Source: Pseudomonas sp. Bc-h (GTDB lineage Bacteria; Pseudomonadota; Gammaproteobacteria; Pseudomonadales; Pseudomonadaceae). From it: a stretch of 64,000 nt of DNA. Position numbers and translations under genes: made by a program. The DNA is taken from contig NZ_MUIN01000004.1 of the NCBI RefSeq assembly GCF_002080045.1, positions 186,146-250,145 of the forward strand, given 5' to 3'. The notes under the pieces are model-generated. The model did not search any database. It was given only the letters and a program-made list of their open reading frames with translations, and had not been told where the DNA came from. Shown here in pieces: positions 57,055 through 64,000 of the stretch (positions are counted from its first letter, which is position 1; each line of letters starts with the position of its first letter).

Positions 57055-57741
57055 ATGTCCACGATAGCAGAGAACATTTCAACGCTCGCAGAGCGAATTA
57101 ACAACGCCGCGCAGGCCGTACAGCGTGATCCGGCCTCCGTCGGCCTGCTGGCGGTGAGCAAGACCAAACCGGCAGGCGATCTGCGTGAAGCCTACGCTGC
57201 CGGCCTGCGGAACTTCGGCGAGAATTATCTGCAGGAAGCTCTCGGTAAACAGTCCGAATTGAGCGACCTGCCCTTGATCTGGCATTTCATCGGCCCCATC
57301 CAGTCAAACAAGACTCGCGCCATCGCCGAGAATTTCGCCTGGGTACATTCCGTGGATCGTCTGAAAATCGCTCAACGCCTTTCCGAACAACGCCCCGCCG
57401 ATCTGCCCCCGCTGAACATCTGCATTCAGGTCAACGTCAGTGGCGAAGCCAGCAAGTCAGGCTGCACACCCCAAGATCTGCCCGCGCTGGCTCAGGCGAT
57501 CGGCGCCCTGCCCAATCTGAGATTGCGCGGTTTGATGGCAATTCCCGAACCTACAGAAGACAGCGACGAACAGAACGCTGCCTTTGCTGCTGTACGTACC
57601 CTGCAAGATCAACTGAACCTGCCGCTGGACACCCTTTCCATGGGCATGAGCCACGACCTGGAAGCCGCCATTGCACAAGGCGCGACCTGGGTGCGGATCG
57701 GCACTGCCCTCTTTGGCGCCCGCGATTATGGGCAGCCTTAA
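57055..57741 (+). CDS. yggS: YggS/PLPBP pyridoxal-phosphate homeostasis protein
   Basis: 228 residues of the fold-type III PLP barrel: VGLLAVSKTKPAGDLREAYAAG with the PLP lysine, NFGENYLQEALGK, WHFIGPIQSNKTR, GLMAIPEP and SMGMSHDLEAAIAQGATWVRIGTALFG in pieces. It buffers PLP in the cell. Followed 24 bases later by proC; the yggS-proC-yggT order is conserved in gamma-proteobacteria. Confidence 0.96.
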   Translation: MSTIAENISTLAERINNAAQAVQRDPASVGLLAVSKTKPAGDLREAYAAGLRNFGENYLQEALGKQSELSDLPLIWHFIGPIQSNKTRAIAENFAWVHSVDRLKIAQRLSEQRPADLPPLNICIQVNVSGEASKSGCTPQDLPALAQAIGALPNLRLRGLMAIPEPTEDSDEQNAAFAAVRTLQDQLNLPLDTLSMGMSHDLEAAIAQGATWVRIGTALFGARDYGQP

Positions 57742-57765
57742 CCTTCGTCTCACAGGAAACCGTTC

Positions 57766-58584
57766 ATGAGCAAAACCCGTATCGCGTTTATCGGCGCCGG
57801 AAACATGGCTGCCAGCCTGATTGGCGGCATGCGTGCCCAAGGCGTCGAAGCTGATTTGATCCGTGCCAGCGATCCTGGTGCAGAAACACGCGAGCGCGTG
57901 GCCAAAGAGCACGGTATCAAGGTCGTTGCCGACAATGCCGAAGCTATCGAAGGCGCTGACGTGGTGCTGCTGGCGGTGAAGCCGCAGATGATGAAAGCCG
58001 TGTGCGAAGCGCTCAAGCCAGCCCTCAAGCCGAACCAACTGCTGGTTTCGATTGCGGCCGGCATCACCTGCGCCAGCATGAAAGCCTGGCTGGGCGAGCA
58101 GCCGATCGTGCGCTGCATGCCTAATACCCCTGCGCTGTTGCGTCAGGGCGTGAGCGGGCTGTACGCCACCGCCGAAGTGACCCAGGCCCAACGCCAGCAG
58201 GCTGAAACGCTGTTGTCGGCCGTGGGCATCGCCCTTTGGGTCGATGAAGAAACCCAGATCGACTCCGTGACTGCCGTTTCGGGCAGCGGCCCTGCGTATT
58301 TCTTCCTGTTGATCGAAGCCATGACTGCCGCAGGTGTAAAGCTGGGCCTTTCGCCAGACGTCGCCAAGCAACTGGCCGAGCAGACTGCCTTGGGCGCAGC
58401 CCGTATGGCCACCGAGAGCGATGTCGATGCAGCCGAACTGCGCCGCCGCGTGACTTCGCCTGCGGGCACCACGGAGGCCGCGATCAAATCGTTCCAGGCG
58501 GACGGTTTCGAGGCGATGGTAGAAAAGGCGCTCGGCGCTGCGGCACACCGCTCGGCCGAAATGGCCGAACTGCTGGGCAAATAA
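57766..58584 (+). CDS. proC: Pyrroline-5-carboxylate reductase
   Basis: 272 residues: Rossmann motif IAFIGAGNMAASLIGGM at the N-terminus, VLLAVKPQMM, RCMPNTPALLRQG and the C-terminal AVSGSGPAYFFLLIEAMTAAGVKLGLS in pieces with RVTSPAGTTEAAI. It performs the last step of proline synthesis. Ten bases separate it from yggT. Confidence 0.97.
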   Translation: MSKTRIAFIGAGNMAASLIGGMRAQGVEADLIRASDPGAETRERVAKEHGIKVVADNAEAIEGADVVLLAVKPQMMKAVCEALKPALKPNQLLVSIAAGITCASMKAWLGEQPIVRCMPNTPALLRQGVSGLYATAEVTQAQRQQAETLLSAVGIALWVDEETQIDSVTAVSGSGPAYFFLLIEAMTAAGVKLGLSPDVAKQLAEQTALGAARMATESDVDAAELRRRVTSPAGTTEAAIKSFQADGFEAMVEKALGAAAHRSAEMAELLGK

Positions 58585-58594
58585 GGAGCAATTC

Positions 58595-59185
58595 ATGAAT
58601 GCACTCACCGGCGCCACGATTTTCGTCATCCAGACGCTGATCAGCCTGTACCTGACCATCGTTCTACTGCGCTTCGTGCTGCAACTGGTCAAGGCCAACT
58701 TCTACAACCCGCTCTGCCAGTTCGCCGTGCGCGCTACTCAGCCGCTGCTCAAACCTATCCGCCGAATCATTCCGAGCGTGCTGGGGCTGGACACCTCGTC
58801 GCTGCTGTTGGCGGTGGTGATTCAGGCGCTGCTGATGGCCTTCGTGCTGATGATGACCTATGGCACCATCGGCGATGTACCACACCTGCTGATGTGGTCG
58901 ATCATCGGCATCACCTCGCTGCTCCTGAAGATTTTCTGGGTGGCGATGATCATCATGGTGATCGTGTCGTGGATCGCACCGGGCACCCATAACCCAGCCG
59001 CCGAACTGGCCTATCAGATCAGCGAACCGATCCTGGCGCCATTCCGTCGTATCATCCCGAACCTGGGCGGTCTGGACATCTCGCCAATCTTCGCCTTCCT
59101 GGCGATCCAGGTCCTGCAGTCGTACGTCATGCCTGAACTCGCGGCCTACGCAGGCATGCCGCAGGAGCTGTGGCGGTTGATCTGA
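58595..59185 (+). CDS. yggT: YggT-family membrane protein
   Basis: 196 residues with two YggT units, each a pair of helices: FVIQTLISLYLTIVLLRFVLQLVKANFYNP in pieces with ATQPLLKPIRRIIPS, and IIMVIVSWIAPGTHNP with ISEPILAPFRRIIPNLGG. The repeated P-x-x-x-P-x-R-R-I-I-P motif marks the family, which is related to cell-division/membrane proteins (SepG/YlmG). AGGAG precedes the ATG. Confidence 0.93.
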   Translation: MNALTGATIFVIQTLISLYLTIVLLRFVLQLVKANFYNPLCQFAVRATQPLLKPIRRIIPSVLGLDTSSLLLAVVIQALLMAFVLMMTYGTIGDVPHLLMWSIIGITSLLLKIFWVAMIIMVIVSWIAPGTHNPAAELAYQISEPILAPFRRIIPNLGGLDISPIFAFLAIQVLQSYVMPELAAYAGMPQELWRLI

Positions 59186-59201
59186 CCCTGCGACGCCCCC
59201 C

Positions 59202-59269
59202 TTGTAGCAGCACGGCTTGGCGGCGGCAGCGATCTTTGAGTCGCCACCGCCGCCAAGCCGGACCGCTAG
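59202..59269. repeat. REP-like inverted repeat, type B
   Basis: TTGTAGCAGCACGGCTTGGCGGCGGC, GATCTTTGAGTC middle, CGCCGCCAAGCCGGACCGCTA. It lies between yggT and metX, both on the plus strand. Confidence 0.8.
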
Positions 59270-59363
59270 AGAAATCACCCGCGCCACACCTGCCCCGTTG
59301 TTTGCTTGCCGCTACCCTGCGCGATCTTTAGACTTACGCCTCATTTCAGCGAGAGCAGGGTCG

Positions 59364-60503
59364 ATGTCCACGGTCTTTCCCGAAGATTCTGTCGGTCTAG
59401 TCACGCCGCAAACGGCGCATTTCAGTGAGCCTCTGGCGCTGGCTTGTGGCCGTTCGCTGGCCGCCTACGACCTCATCTACGAAACCTACGGTCAGCTCAA
59501 CGCCGCCAAGAGCAACGCGGTGCTGATCTGCCACGCCCTGTCCGGCCATCACCACGCCGCTGGCTATCACAGCACCGAAGACCGCAAGCCGGGCTGGTGG
59601 GATAGCTGCATCGGCCCTGGCAAGCCCATCGACACCAACAGGTTCTTCGTCGTCAGCCTCAACAACCTCGGCGGTTGCAACGGCTCCACCGGCCCGAGCA
59701 GCGTCAACCCCGAGACTGGCAAGCCATTCGGCGCCGACTTCCCGGTATTGACCGTCGAAGACTGGGTCCATAGCCAGGCGCGCCTCGCGGACAACCTCGG
59801 CATCGTGCAGTGGGCGGCCATCGTCGGTGGCAGTCTCGGCGGCATGCAGGCGTTGCAATGGACCATGACCTATCCGGATCGCGTTCGCCACTGCCTGGCA
59901 ATCGCTTCGGCACCCAAGTTATCGGCGCAGAATATTGCCTTCAACGAAGTCGCCCGGCAGGCCATCCTGACCGACCCCGAATTCCACGGTGGTTCATTCC
60001 AGGAAAAGGGCGTGATCCCCAAGCGCGGGCTGATGCTGGCGCGCATGGTCGGGCATATCACCTACCTGTCCGATGATTCCATGGGCGAGAAATTCGGCCG
60101 CGGACTGAAGAACGAAAACCTCAACTACGATTTCCACAGCGTCGAGTTTCAGGTCGAAAGCTACCTGCGCTATCAGGGCGAAGAATTCTCCGGTCGCTTC
60201 GATGCCAACACTTATCTGTTGATGACCAAGGCGCTGGATTACTTCGACCCGGCAGCCAGCTTCAACGACGATCTTGCGGCGACTTTCGCTCACGTCACTT
60301 CCAGATTCTGCGTGATGTCGTTCACCACTGACTGGCGCTTCTCGCCGGCCCGCTCGCGCGAGCTGGTGGACGCACTGATGGCCGCCAAGAAGGACGTCTG
60401 TTATCTGGAGATCGACGCCCCGCAAGGCCACGACGCCTTTCTGATGCCGATCCCGCGCTACCTGCAGGCTTTCACCAGCTACATGAACCGAATTGCACTC
60501 TGA
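59364..60503 (+). CDS. metX: Homoserine O-succinyltransferase, MetX type
   Basis: 379 residues from ATG 59364; the frame extends upstream through the REP element, which cannot be coding. Alpha/beta hydrolase with Ser157 in [13 protein letters not shown], Asp in the FTTDWRFSP region and His in [10 protein letters not shown]. Pseudomonas MetX enzymes are reported to use succinyl-CoA despite belonging to the acetyltransferase-like family. metW follows by 7 bases. Confidence 0.95.
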   Translation: MSTVFPEDSVGLVTPQTAHFSEPLALACGRSLAAYDLIYETYGQLNAAKSNAVLICHALSGHHHAAGYHSTEDRKPGWWDSCIGPGKPIDTNRFFVVSLNNLGGCNGSTGPSSVNPETGKPFGADFPVLTVEDWVHSQARLADNLGIVQWAAIVGGSLGGMQALQWTMTYPDRVRHCLAIASAPKLSAQNIAFNEVARQAILTDPEFHGGSFQEKGVIPKRGLMLARMVGHITYLSDDSMGEKFGRGLKNENLNYDFHSVEFQVESYLRYQGEEFSGRFDANTYLLMTKALDYFDPAASFNDDLAATFAHVTSRFCVMSFTTDWRFSPARSRELVDALMAAKKDVCYLEIDAPQGHDAFLMPIPRYLQAFTSYMNRIAL

Positions 60504-60510
60504 GGACACC

Positions 60511-61131
60511 ATGAGAGCCGACCTGGAAATCATCCAAGACTGGATACCGGCAGGCAGCCGCGTGCTCGACCTCGGCTGTGGCGACGGCGAATTGCTGGCC
60601 TGGCTGAAGGACAACAAACAAGTCACCGGCTACGGCCTGGAAAACGACGCCGAGAACATCGCCCGCTGCGTGGCGCGCGGCGTCAACGTCATCGAGCAGG
60701 ACCTGGACAAGGGTCTGGGCAACTTCGCGAGCAACAGCTTCGACGTCGTGGTCATGACTCAGGCGCTGCAGGCGGTTCACTACCCTGACCGGATCCTCGA
60801 CGAAATGCTGCGGGTCGGCCGTCAGTGCATCATCACCTTTCCGAACTTCGGGCATTGGCGCTGCCGCTGGTACTTGGCGAGCAAGGGCCGGATGCCGGTC
60901 TCCGAGTTCCTGCCGTACACCTGGTACAACACGCCGAATATCCACTTCTGCACTTTCGAAGACTTCGAAGAACTGTGCCGCGGTCGGTCTGCCAAGGTCA
61001 TTGATCGGTTGGCGGTGGATCAGCAGCATCGCCATGGTTGGGCGAGCAAGCTATGGCCTAATCTGTTGGGTGAGATCGGCATCTACCGGGTCAGCAGCCC
61101 CACGTTGCAGGACCACCGGATCGCCGTGTAA
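60511..61131 (+). CDS. metW: MetW, methionine biosynthesis accessory protein
   Basis: 206 residues. SAM-type motif VLDLGCGDGELLAWL near residue 20, DVVVMTQALQAVHYP, and ITFPNFGHWRCRW, a MetW fingerprint. MetW is needed by MetX for methionine synthesis in several proteobacteria. The gene starts directly after metX. Confidence 0.95.
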   Translation: MRADLEIIQDWIPAGSRVLDLGCGDGELLAWLKDNKQVTGYGLENDAENIARCVARGVNVIEQDLDKGLGNFASNSFDVVVMTQALQAVHYPDRILDEMLRVGRQCIITFPNFGHWRCRWYLASKGRMPVSEFLPYTWYNTPNIHFCTFEDFEELCRGRSAKVIDRLAVDQQHRHGWASKLWPNLLGEIGIYRVSSPTLQDHRIAV

Positions 61132-61151
61132 ATCCCACAAAGGAGAATGTC

Positions 61152-61598
61152 ATGGCTCGTCTGATCGTAATGCTGGGCGTGCTGTTTGCGCTGTCGGGTC
61201 CCGTCATGGCCGTGGACAACGCCAGACCGGAACGACAAGAACAGTTCGGCGACCTGACCATTCACTACAACGCCTTCGCTTCCAGCATCCTGCAACCGTC
61301 CGTCGCGCAGGCTACCGGCCTGATTCGCAGTAAAGGCCAGGCGGTGATTAATATCACCGCCATAAAAGGCGGCAAGACTGTACCGGCCAGCGTCAGCGGA
61401 TCGGTGCAGGACCTTACCGGTCGGAAAAAGCCGCTGACCTTCAAGCAGATCAGCGAACAGGGTGCGGTGAACTATATCGCCCAGTTCGCCGTAGCGCCTG
61501 ACACTTCAGAGTTCTACACATTTACCATCGACGTGAAGGCAGGCGACGGCGACGCCCATACGCTCAGCTTCAATCAGCAGATTTACACGGATCAATAA
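61152..61598 (+). CDS. DUF4426 periplasmic protein
   Basis: 148 residues with a 20-residue signal peptide ending GPVMA. The mature part ([33 protein letters not shown] in pieces, [18 protein letters not shown]) matches the DUF4426 family of beta-sandwich proteins, common after metW in pseudomonads. No function is known. Its stop overlaps the rdgB start by one base (TAATG). Confidence 0.88.
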   Translation: MARLIVMLGVLFALSGPVMAVDNARPERQEQFGDLTIHYNAFASSILQPSVAQATGLIRSKGQAVINITAIKGGKTVPASVSGSVQDLTGRKKPLTFKQISEQGAVNYIAQFAVAPDTSEFYTFTIDVKAGDGDAHTLSFNQQIYTDQ

Positions 61599-62191
61599 TG
61601 AATTTCACCCAGCTCGTACTGGCCAGCCACAACGCCGGCAAACTCAAAGAACTTCAGGCCATGCTCGGCGGCAGTGTCCAGCTGCGCTCGATCGGCGAGT
61701 TCAGCAGCGTAGAGCCCGAAGAGACCGGCCTGTCCTTCGTCGAGAACGCCATTCTCAAGGCACGCAACGCAGCGCGTATTTCCGGCCTGCCATCACTGGC
61801 CGACGATTCCGGCCTTGCCGTGGACTTCCTCGGCGGCGCCCCCGGCATCTATTCGGCTCGCTACGCTGATGGCAAAGGCGATGCCGCCAACAACGCCAAG
61901 CTGCTGGACGCTCTCAAGGACGTGCCCGAGGAGCAGCGTGGCGCGCAGTTCGTCTGCGTTCTGGCGCTGGTCCGGCATGCCGACGACCCGCTTCCTATCC
62001 TCTGTGAAGGCCTGTGGCACGGCCGCATCCTGAACGCCGCCACCGGCGAGCATGGTTTCGGCTACGACCCTCTCTTCTGGGTGCCCGAGCGTCATATGTC
62101 CAGTGCCGAGCTGACCCCGGCCGACAAAAACCAGATCAGCCACCGCGCCCGCGCCATGAGCATTCTGCGTCAGCGCCTGGGCTTGCAATGA
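61598..62191 (+). CDS. rdgB: RdgB: dITP/XTP pyrophosphatase
   Basis: 197 residues: [16 protein letters not shown] at the N-terminus, [42 protein letters not shown] in pieces and [12 protein letters not shown]. It clears non-canonical purine triphosphates. A 4-base overlap links it to hemW. Confidence 0.96.
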   Translation: MNFTQLVLASHNAGKLKELQAMLGGSVQLRSIGEFSSVEPEETGLSFVENAILKARNAARISGLPSLADDSGLAVDFLGGAPGIYSARYADGKGDAANNAKLLDALKDVPEEQRGAQFVCVLALVRHADDPLPILCEGLWHGRILNAATGEHGFGYDPLFWVPERHMSSAELTPADKNQISHRARAMSILRQRLGLQ

Positions 62192-63402
62192 TCCAGGACT
62201 CCACCACCCGGCCGCTGATCCTTGGCGCGGCCGGTTTCAGCTCGGAGCAGCCGCGTAGCGCCTTGCCCGAACTACCCCCGCTGTCGCTCTACATCCATAT
62301 TCCGTGGTGCGTGCGCAAATGCCCGTACTGTGACTTCAACTCCCACACCGCCAGTGCCGTGCTTCCGGAGCAGGAGTACGTCGATGCGCTGTTGGCGGAT
62401 CTGGACCAAGACCTGCCCCACGTTTACGGACGCGAACTGAGCACGATCTTCTTCGGAGGAGGCACGCCCAGCCTGTTCAGCGCCGAGGCGCTAGGGCGGC
62501 TGCTCAGAGGTGTCGAGCAGCGCATTCGTTTCGCTCCAGACATCGAGATCACGCTGGAGGCGAACCCTGGCACCTTCGAACAGGTGAAGTTCAGTGCCTA
62601 TCGGGGGCTGGGCATCAATCGCCTGTCCATCGGCATCCAGAGCTTTCAGGAAGCCAAGCTCAAAGCCCTGGGACGGATCCACAACGGCGATGAAGCTGTG
62701 CGCGCCGCCGACATGGCGCGCCAGGCGGGCTTCGATAACTTCAACCTGGATCTGATGCACGGGCTACCGGATCAGTCTGAGGACGATGCGCTTGGCGATC
62801 TGCGTCAGGCCATCGCGCTCGCCCCGACGCACTTGTCCTGGTACCAGCTGACCCTCGAACCCAACACCGTATTCTGGAATCAGCCACCGACGCTGCCGGA
62901 AGACGACATCCTCTGGGACATTCAGGAGGCGGGTCAGACGCTGCTGCGCGAAAACGGCTACGCACAATACGAAGTTTCGGCGTATGCGCAGCCAGGTCGC
63001 GCTGCACGGCATAACCTGAATTACTGGAGTTTCGGTGACTTCATCGGTATTGGCGCCGGCGCACACGGCAAGCTCAGTCATCCCGATGGCCGTATCGTGC
63101 GGACCTGGAAGACTCGACTGCCCAAGGATTATCTCAATCCAGCGAAGTCGTATCAGGCTGGCGAGAAGCTGCTGACGCTGGATGAAATGCCCTTTGAATT
63201 CCTGATGAACGCCCTGCGCCTGACAAAAGGCGTGGACGCTGCATTATTTCAGCGGCGCACCGGTCTAAGCGTCGACTCGCTCGCCAGCGCACGTCAGCAA
63301 GCCGAACAGCGCGGCTTGCTGGAAGCCGATGCGACGCGCCTGGTCGCCACTGCTCGTGGTCAATTGTTCCTCAACGACCTGCTGCAGTACTTTCTTCTTT
63401 AA
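62188..63402 (+). CDS. hemW: HemW: radical SAM haem chaperone
   Basis: 404 residues from ATG 62188. The cluster motif is [14 protein letters not shown] with Cys41, Cys45 and Cys48 plus the following FNSH, and [19 protein letters not shown] and [10 protein letters not shown]. It resembles coproporphyrinogen oxidase HemN, but lacks HemN's longer N-terminus, so the haem chaperone role is preferred. Coupled to rdgB. Confidence 0.94.
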   Translation: MIQDSTTRPLILGAAGFSSEQPRSALPELPPLSLYIHIPWCVRKCPYCDFNSHTASAVLPEQEYVDALLADLDQDLPHVYGRELSTIFFGGGTPSLFSAEALGRLLRGVEQRIRFAPDIEITLEANPGTFEQVKFSAYRGLGINRLSIGIQSFQEAKLKALGRIHNGDEAVRAADMARQAGFDNFNLDLMHGLPDQSEDDALGDLRQAIALAPTHLSWYQLTLEPNTVFWNQPPTLPEDDILWDIQEAGQTLLRENGYAQYEVSAYAQPGRAARHNLNYWSFGDFIGIGAGAHGKLSHPDGRIVRTWKTRLPKDYLNPAKSYQAGEKLLTLDEMPFEFLMNALRLTKGVDAALFQRRTGLSVDSLASARQQAEQRGLLEADATRLVATARGQLFLNDLLQYFLL

Positions 63403-63424
63403 GGCTTAACGCTAAGGACACTGA

Positions 63425-63748
63425 ATGGACCTCGTACTCGACCTGTTGGCCACCGTTTCGCGCTGGAGTCGCAGCAACCTTTCGGAAATCGCTTTGGCAC
63501 TGGTGGGCTGTCTGCTGATCCTGTTCGGCGCAGACATCAAAGGCTGGATCGAAGGTCGCCTGAGCAGCTTTGCCGGTGCCTTGCGCGTACCGGTCATGGC
63601 GCTGCTGTGCACCATCGGCAGCGGTGCAGCGCTGATCTACGCCACGCCCTGGGTGGTGCGCGGCCTGAGCCAGTTCAACAACTACAGCCTGGCGCCAGTA
63701 TTGTTGGTGGTGCTGGTGTTGATCGGGGTCGTCGCAGACAGGAAGTGA
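63425..63748 (+). CDS. DUF3392 inner-membrane protein
   Basis: 107 residues with three hydrophobic helices: IALALVGCLLILFGADIKGW, VMALLCTIGSGAALIYATPWV and APVLLVVLVLIGVVAD. It matches the small DUF3392 family, found near hemW in Pseudomonas. No function is known. An AAGGA site lies 8 bases before the start. Confidence 0.85.
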   Translation: MDLVLDLLATVSRWSRSNLSEIALALVGCLLILFGADIKGWIEGRLSSFAGALRVPVMALLCTIGSGAALIYATPWVVRGLSQFNNYSLAPVLLVVLVLIGVVADRK

Positions 63749-63763
63749 TTCGTCCTGTTTCTT

Positions 63764-63828
63764 CTGTAGCAGCCCGGCTTGCCGGCGGGAGCAATCGTAA
63801 GATCGCCGCGGACAGCAAACCGGAATGC
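63764..63828. repeat. REP-like type B element, degenerate right arm
   Basis: CTGTAGCAGCCCGGCTTGCCGG is intact, but the returning arm has decayed to GCAAACCGGAATGCC and no longer pairs fully. Confidence 0.6.
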
Positions 63829-63883
63829 CGAACCAGGCACATACCTCGCTTCCACCCCCATGGGCATGAGGGTGGAACGGTGA

Positions 63884-64000
63884 TCACCGAATGCTCTGGA
63901 TACTGCCCTTGTTGCCCGTGACCTTGACGTTCACCTGCTTGAAGATGAAGTAGTCATTGACGGTCACTTCGTAGCGCGGTGCTACGATCAGGTCCGAGCC
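63884..64000 (-). CDS. Unrecognised protein, C-terminal 38 residues (cut by window edge)
   Basis: The minus strand is open from the edge to TGA at 63884-63886 and reads GSDLIVAPRYEVTVNDYF, then IFKQVNVKVTGNKGSIQSIR. The alternation of hydrophobic and polar residues suggests beta-strands, and the GSDLIVAPRY start is common in small exported lipoproteins. Codon usage is normal for the genome. Start and identity are outside the window. Confidence 0.6.
   Translation of the reverse strand, partial: GSDLIVAPRYEVTVNDYFIFKQVNVKVTGNKGSIQSIR

Noticed and set aside
62188..63402. Annotation as oxygen-independent coproporphyrinogen oxidase (HemN)
   Set aside because: The size, motif spacing and position after rdgB fit HemW, and the HemN N-terminal extension is missing.

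Overview
The window is chromosomal DNA of a fluorescent Pseudomonas, most likely of the P. syringae group. The evidence is the gene order: pilGHIJ-chpA beside gshB and a tonB3-like gene, yqgE-yqgF-pyrR-pyrB-pyrC', pilT divergent from yggS-proC-yggT-metX-metW, and an mdc malonate operon. Coding density is high, GC is about 60 percent, and intergenic spaces carry many Pseudomonas REP-like inverted repeats. No rRNA, tRNA, CRISPR, prophage or insertion sequence was seen.

Layout. 1-4.6 kb: a four-carbon sugar-acid (threonate/erythronate) catabolic operon, ltnD(partial)-otnK-otnC-gntP-like-otnI. 4.7-7.9 kb: an acyl-CoA thioesterase, then a sigma70-like promoter and SAH riboswitch in front of ahcY, followed by metF (methyl cycle). 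8-12.2 kb: a glycosyltransferase-like gene of unknown role, an orphan periplasmic binding protein and an RhlE-type RNA helicase. 12.3-12.9 kb: a RelB/YafQ-type toxin-antitoxin locus whose toxin frame has one nonsense codon. 13-14.2 kb: cytochrome b561 and YceI. 14.5-18.7 kb: a secreted flavin amine oxidase with a long Lys/Ala/Pro tail, bioA and rsmE.

18.8-25.7 kb: a compact minus-strand operon that I regard as the least understood part of the window. It encodes a polar amino-acid-type ABC transporter, a SufS-like PLP enzyme that lacks the desulfurase cysteine, an RpiR regulator, a PuuE-like deacetylase-fold hydrolase and a hydantoinase/dihydropyrimidinase. Together they look like an uptake and ring-opening pathway for a cyclic ureide or a related cyclic amide; the substrate is not known. 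26-35.2 kb: a TrhA/hemolysin III homologue, then the malonate decarboxylase system (mdcR convergent with mdcABCDEGH-madLM).

35.2-36.1 kb: a second, intact ParD/ParE-type toxin-antitoxin pair next to a conspicuous palindrome. 36.2-46.2 kb: the Pil-Chp chemosensory cluster that controls type IV pili (pilG, pilH, pilI, pilJ, a 1999-residue chpA and a chpC-like CheW gene); the local order lacks the adaptation genes pilK and chpB. 46.5-52.6 kb: gshB, a TonB3-like gene, yqgE, yqgF and pyrR-pyrB-pyrC' (the last being a zinc-ligand-less pseudo-dihydroorotase). 52.6-54.4 kb: an AT-rich insert with a delta-60/DUF5122-type repeat protein. 54.4-63.7 kb: a double TM2 protein, an NlpC/P60 hydrolase, pilT, yggS-proC-yggT, metX-metW-DUF4426-rdgB-hemW and a DUF3392 gene. 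The right edge cuts a minus-strand gene that I do not recognise.
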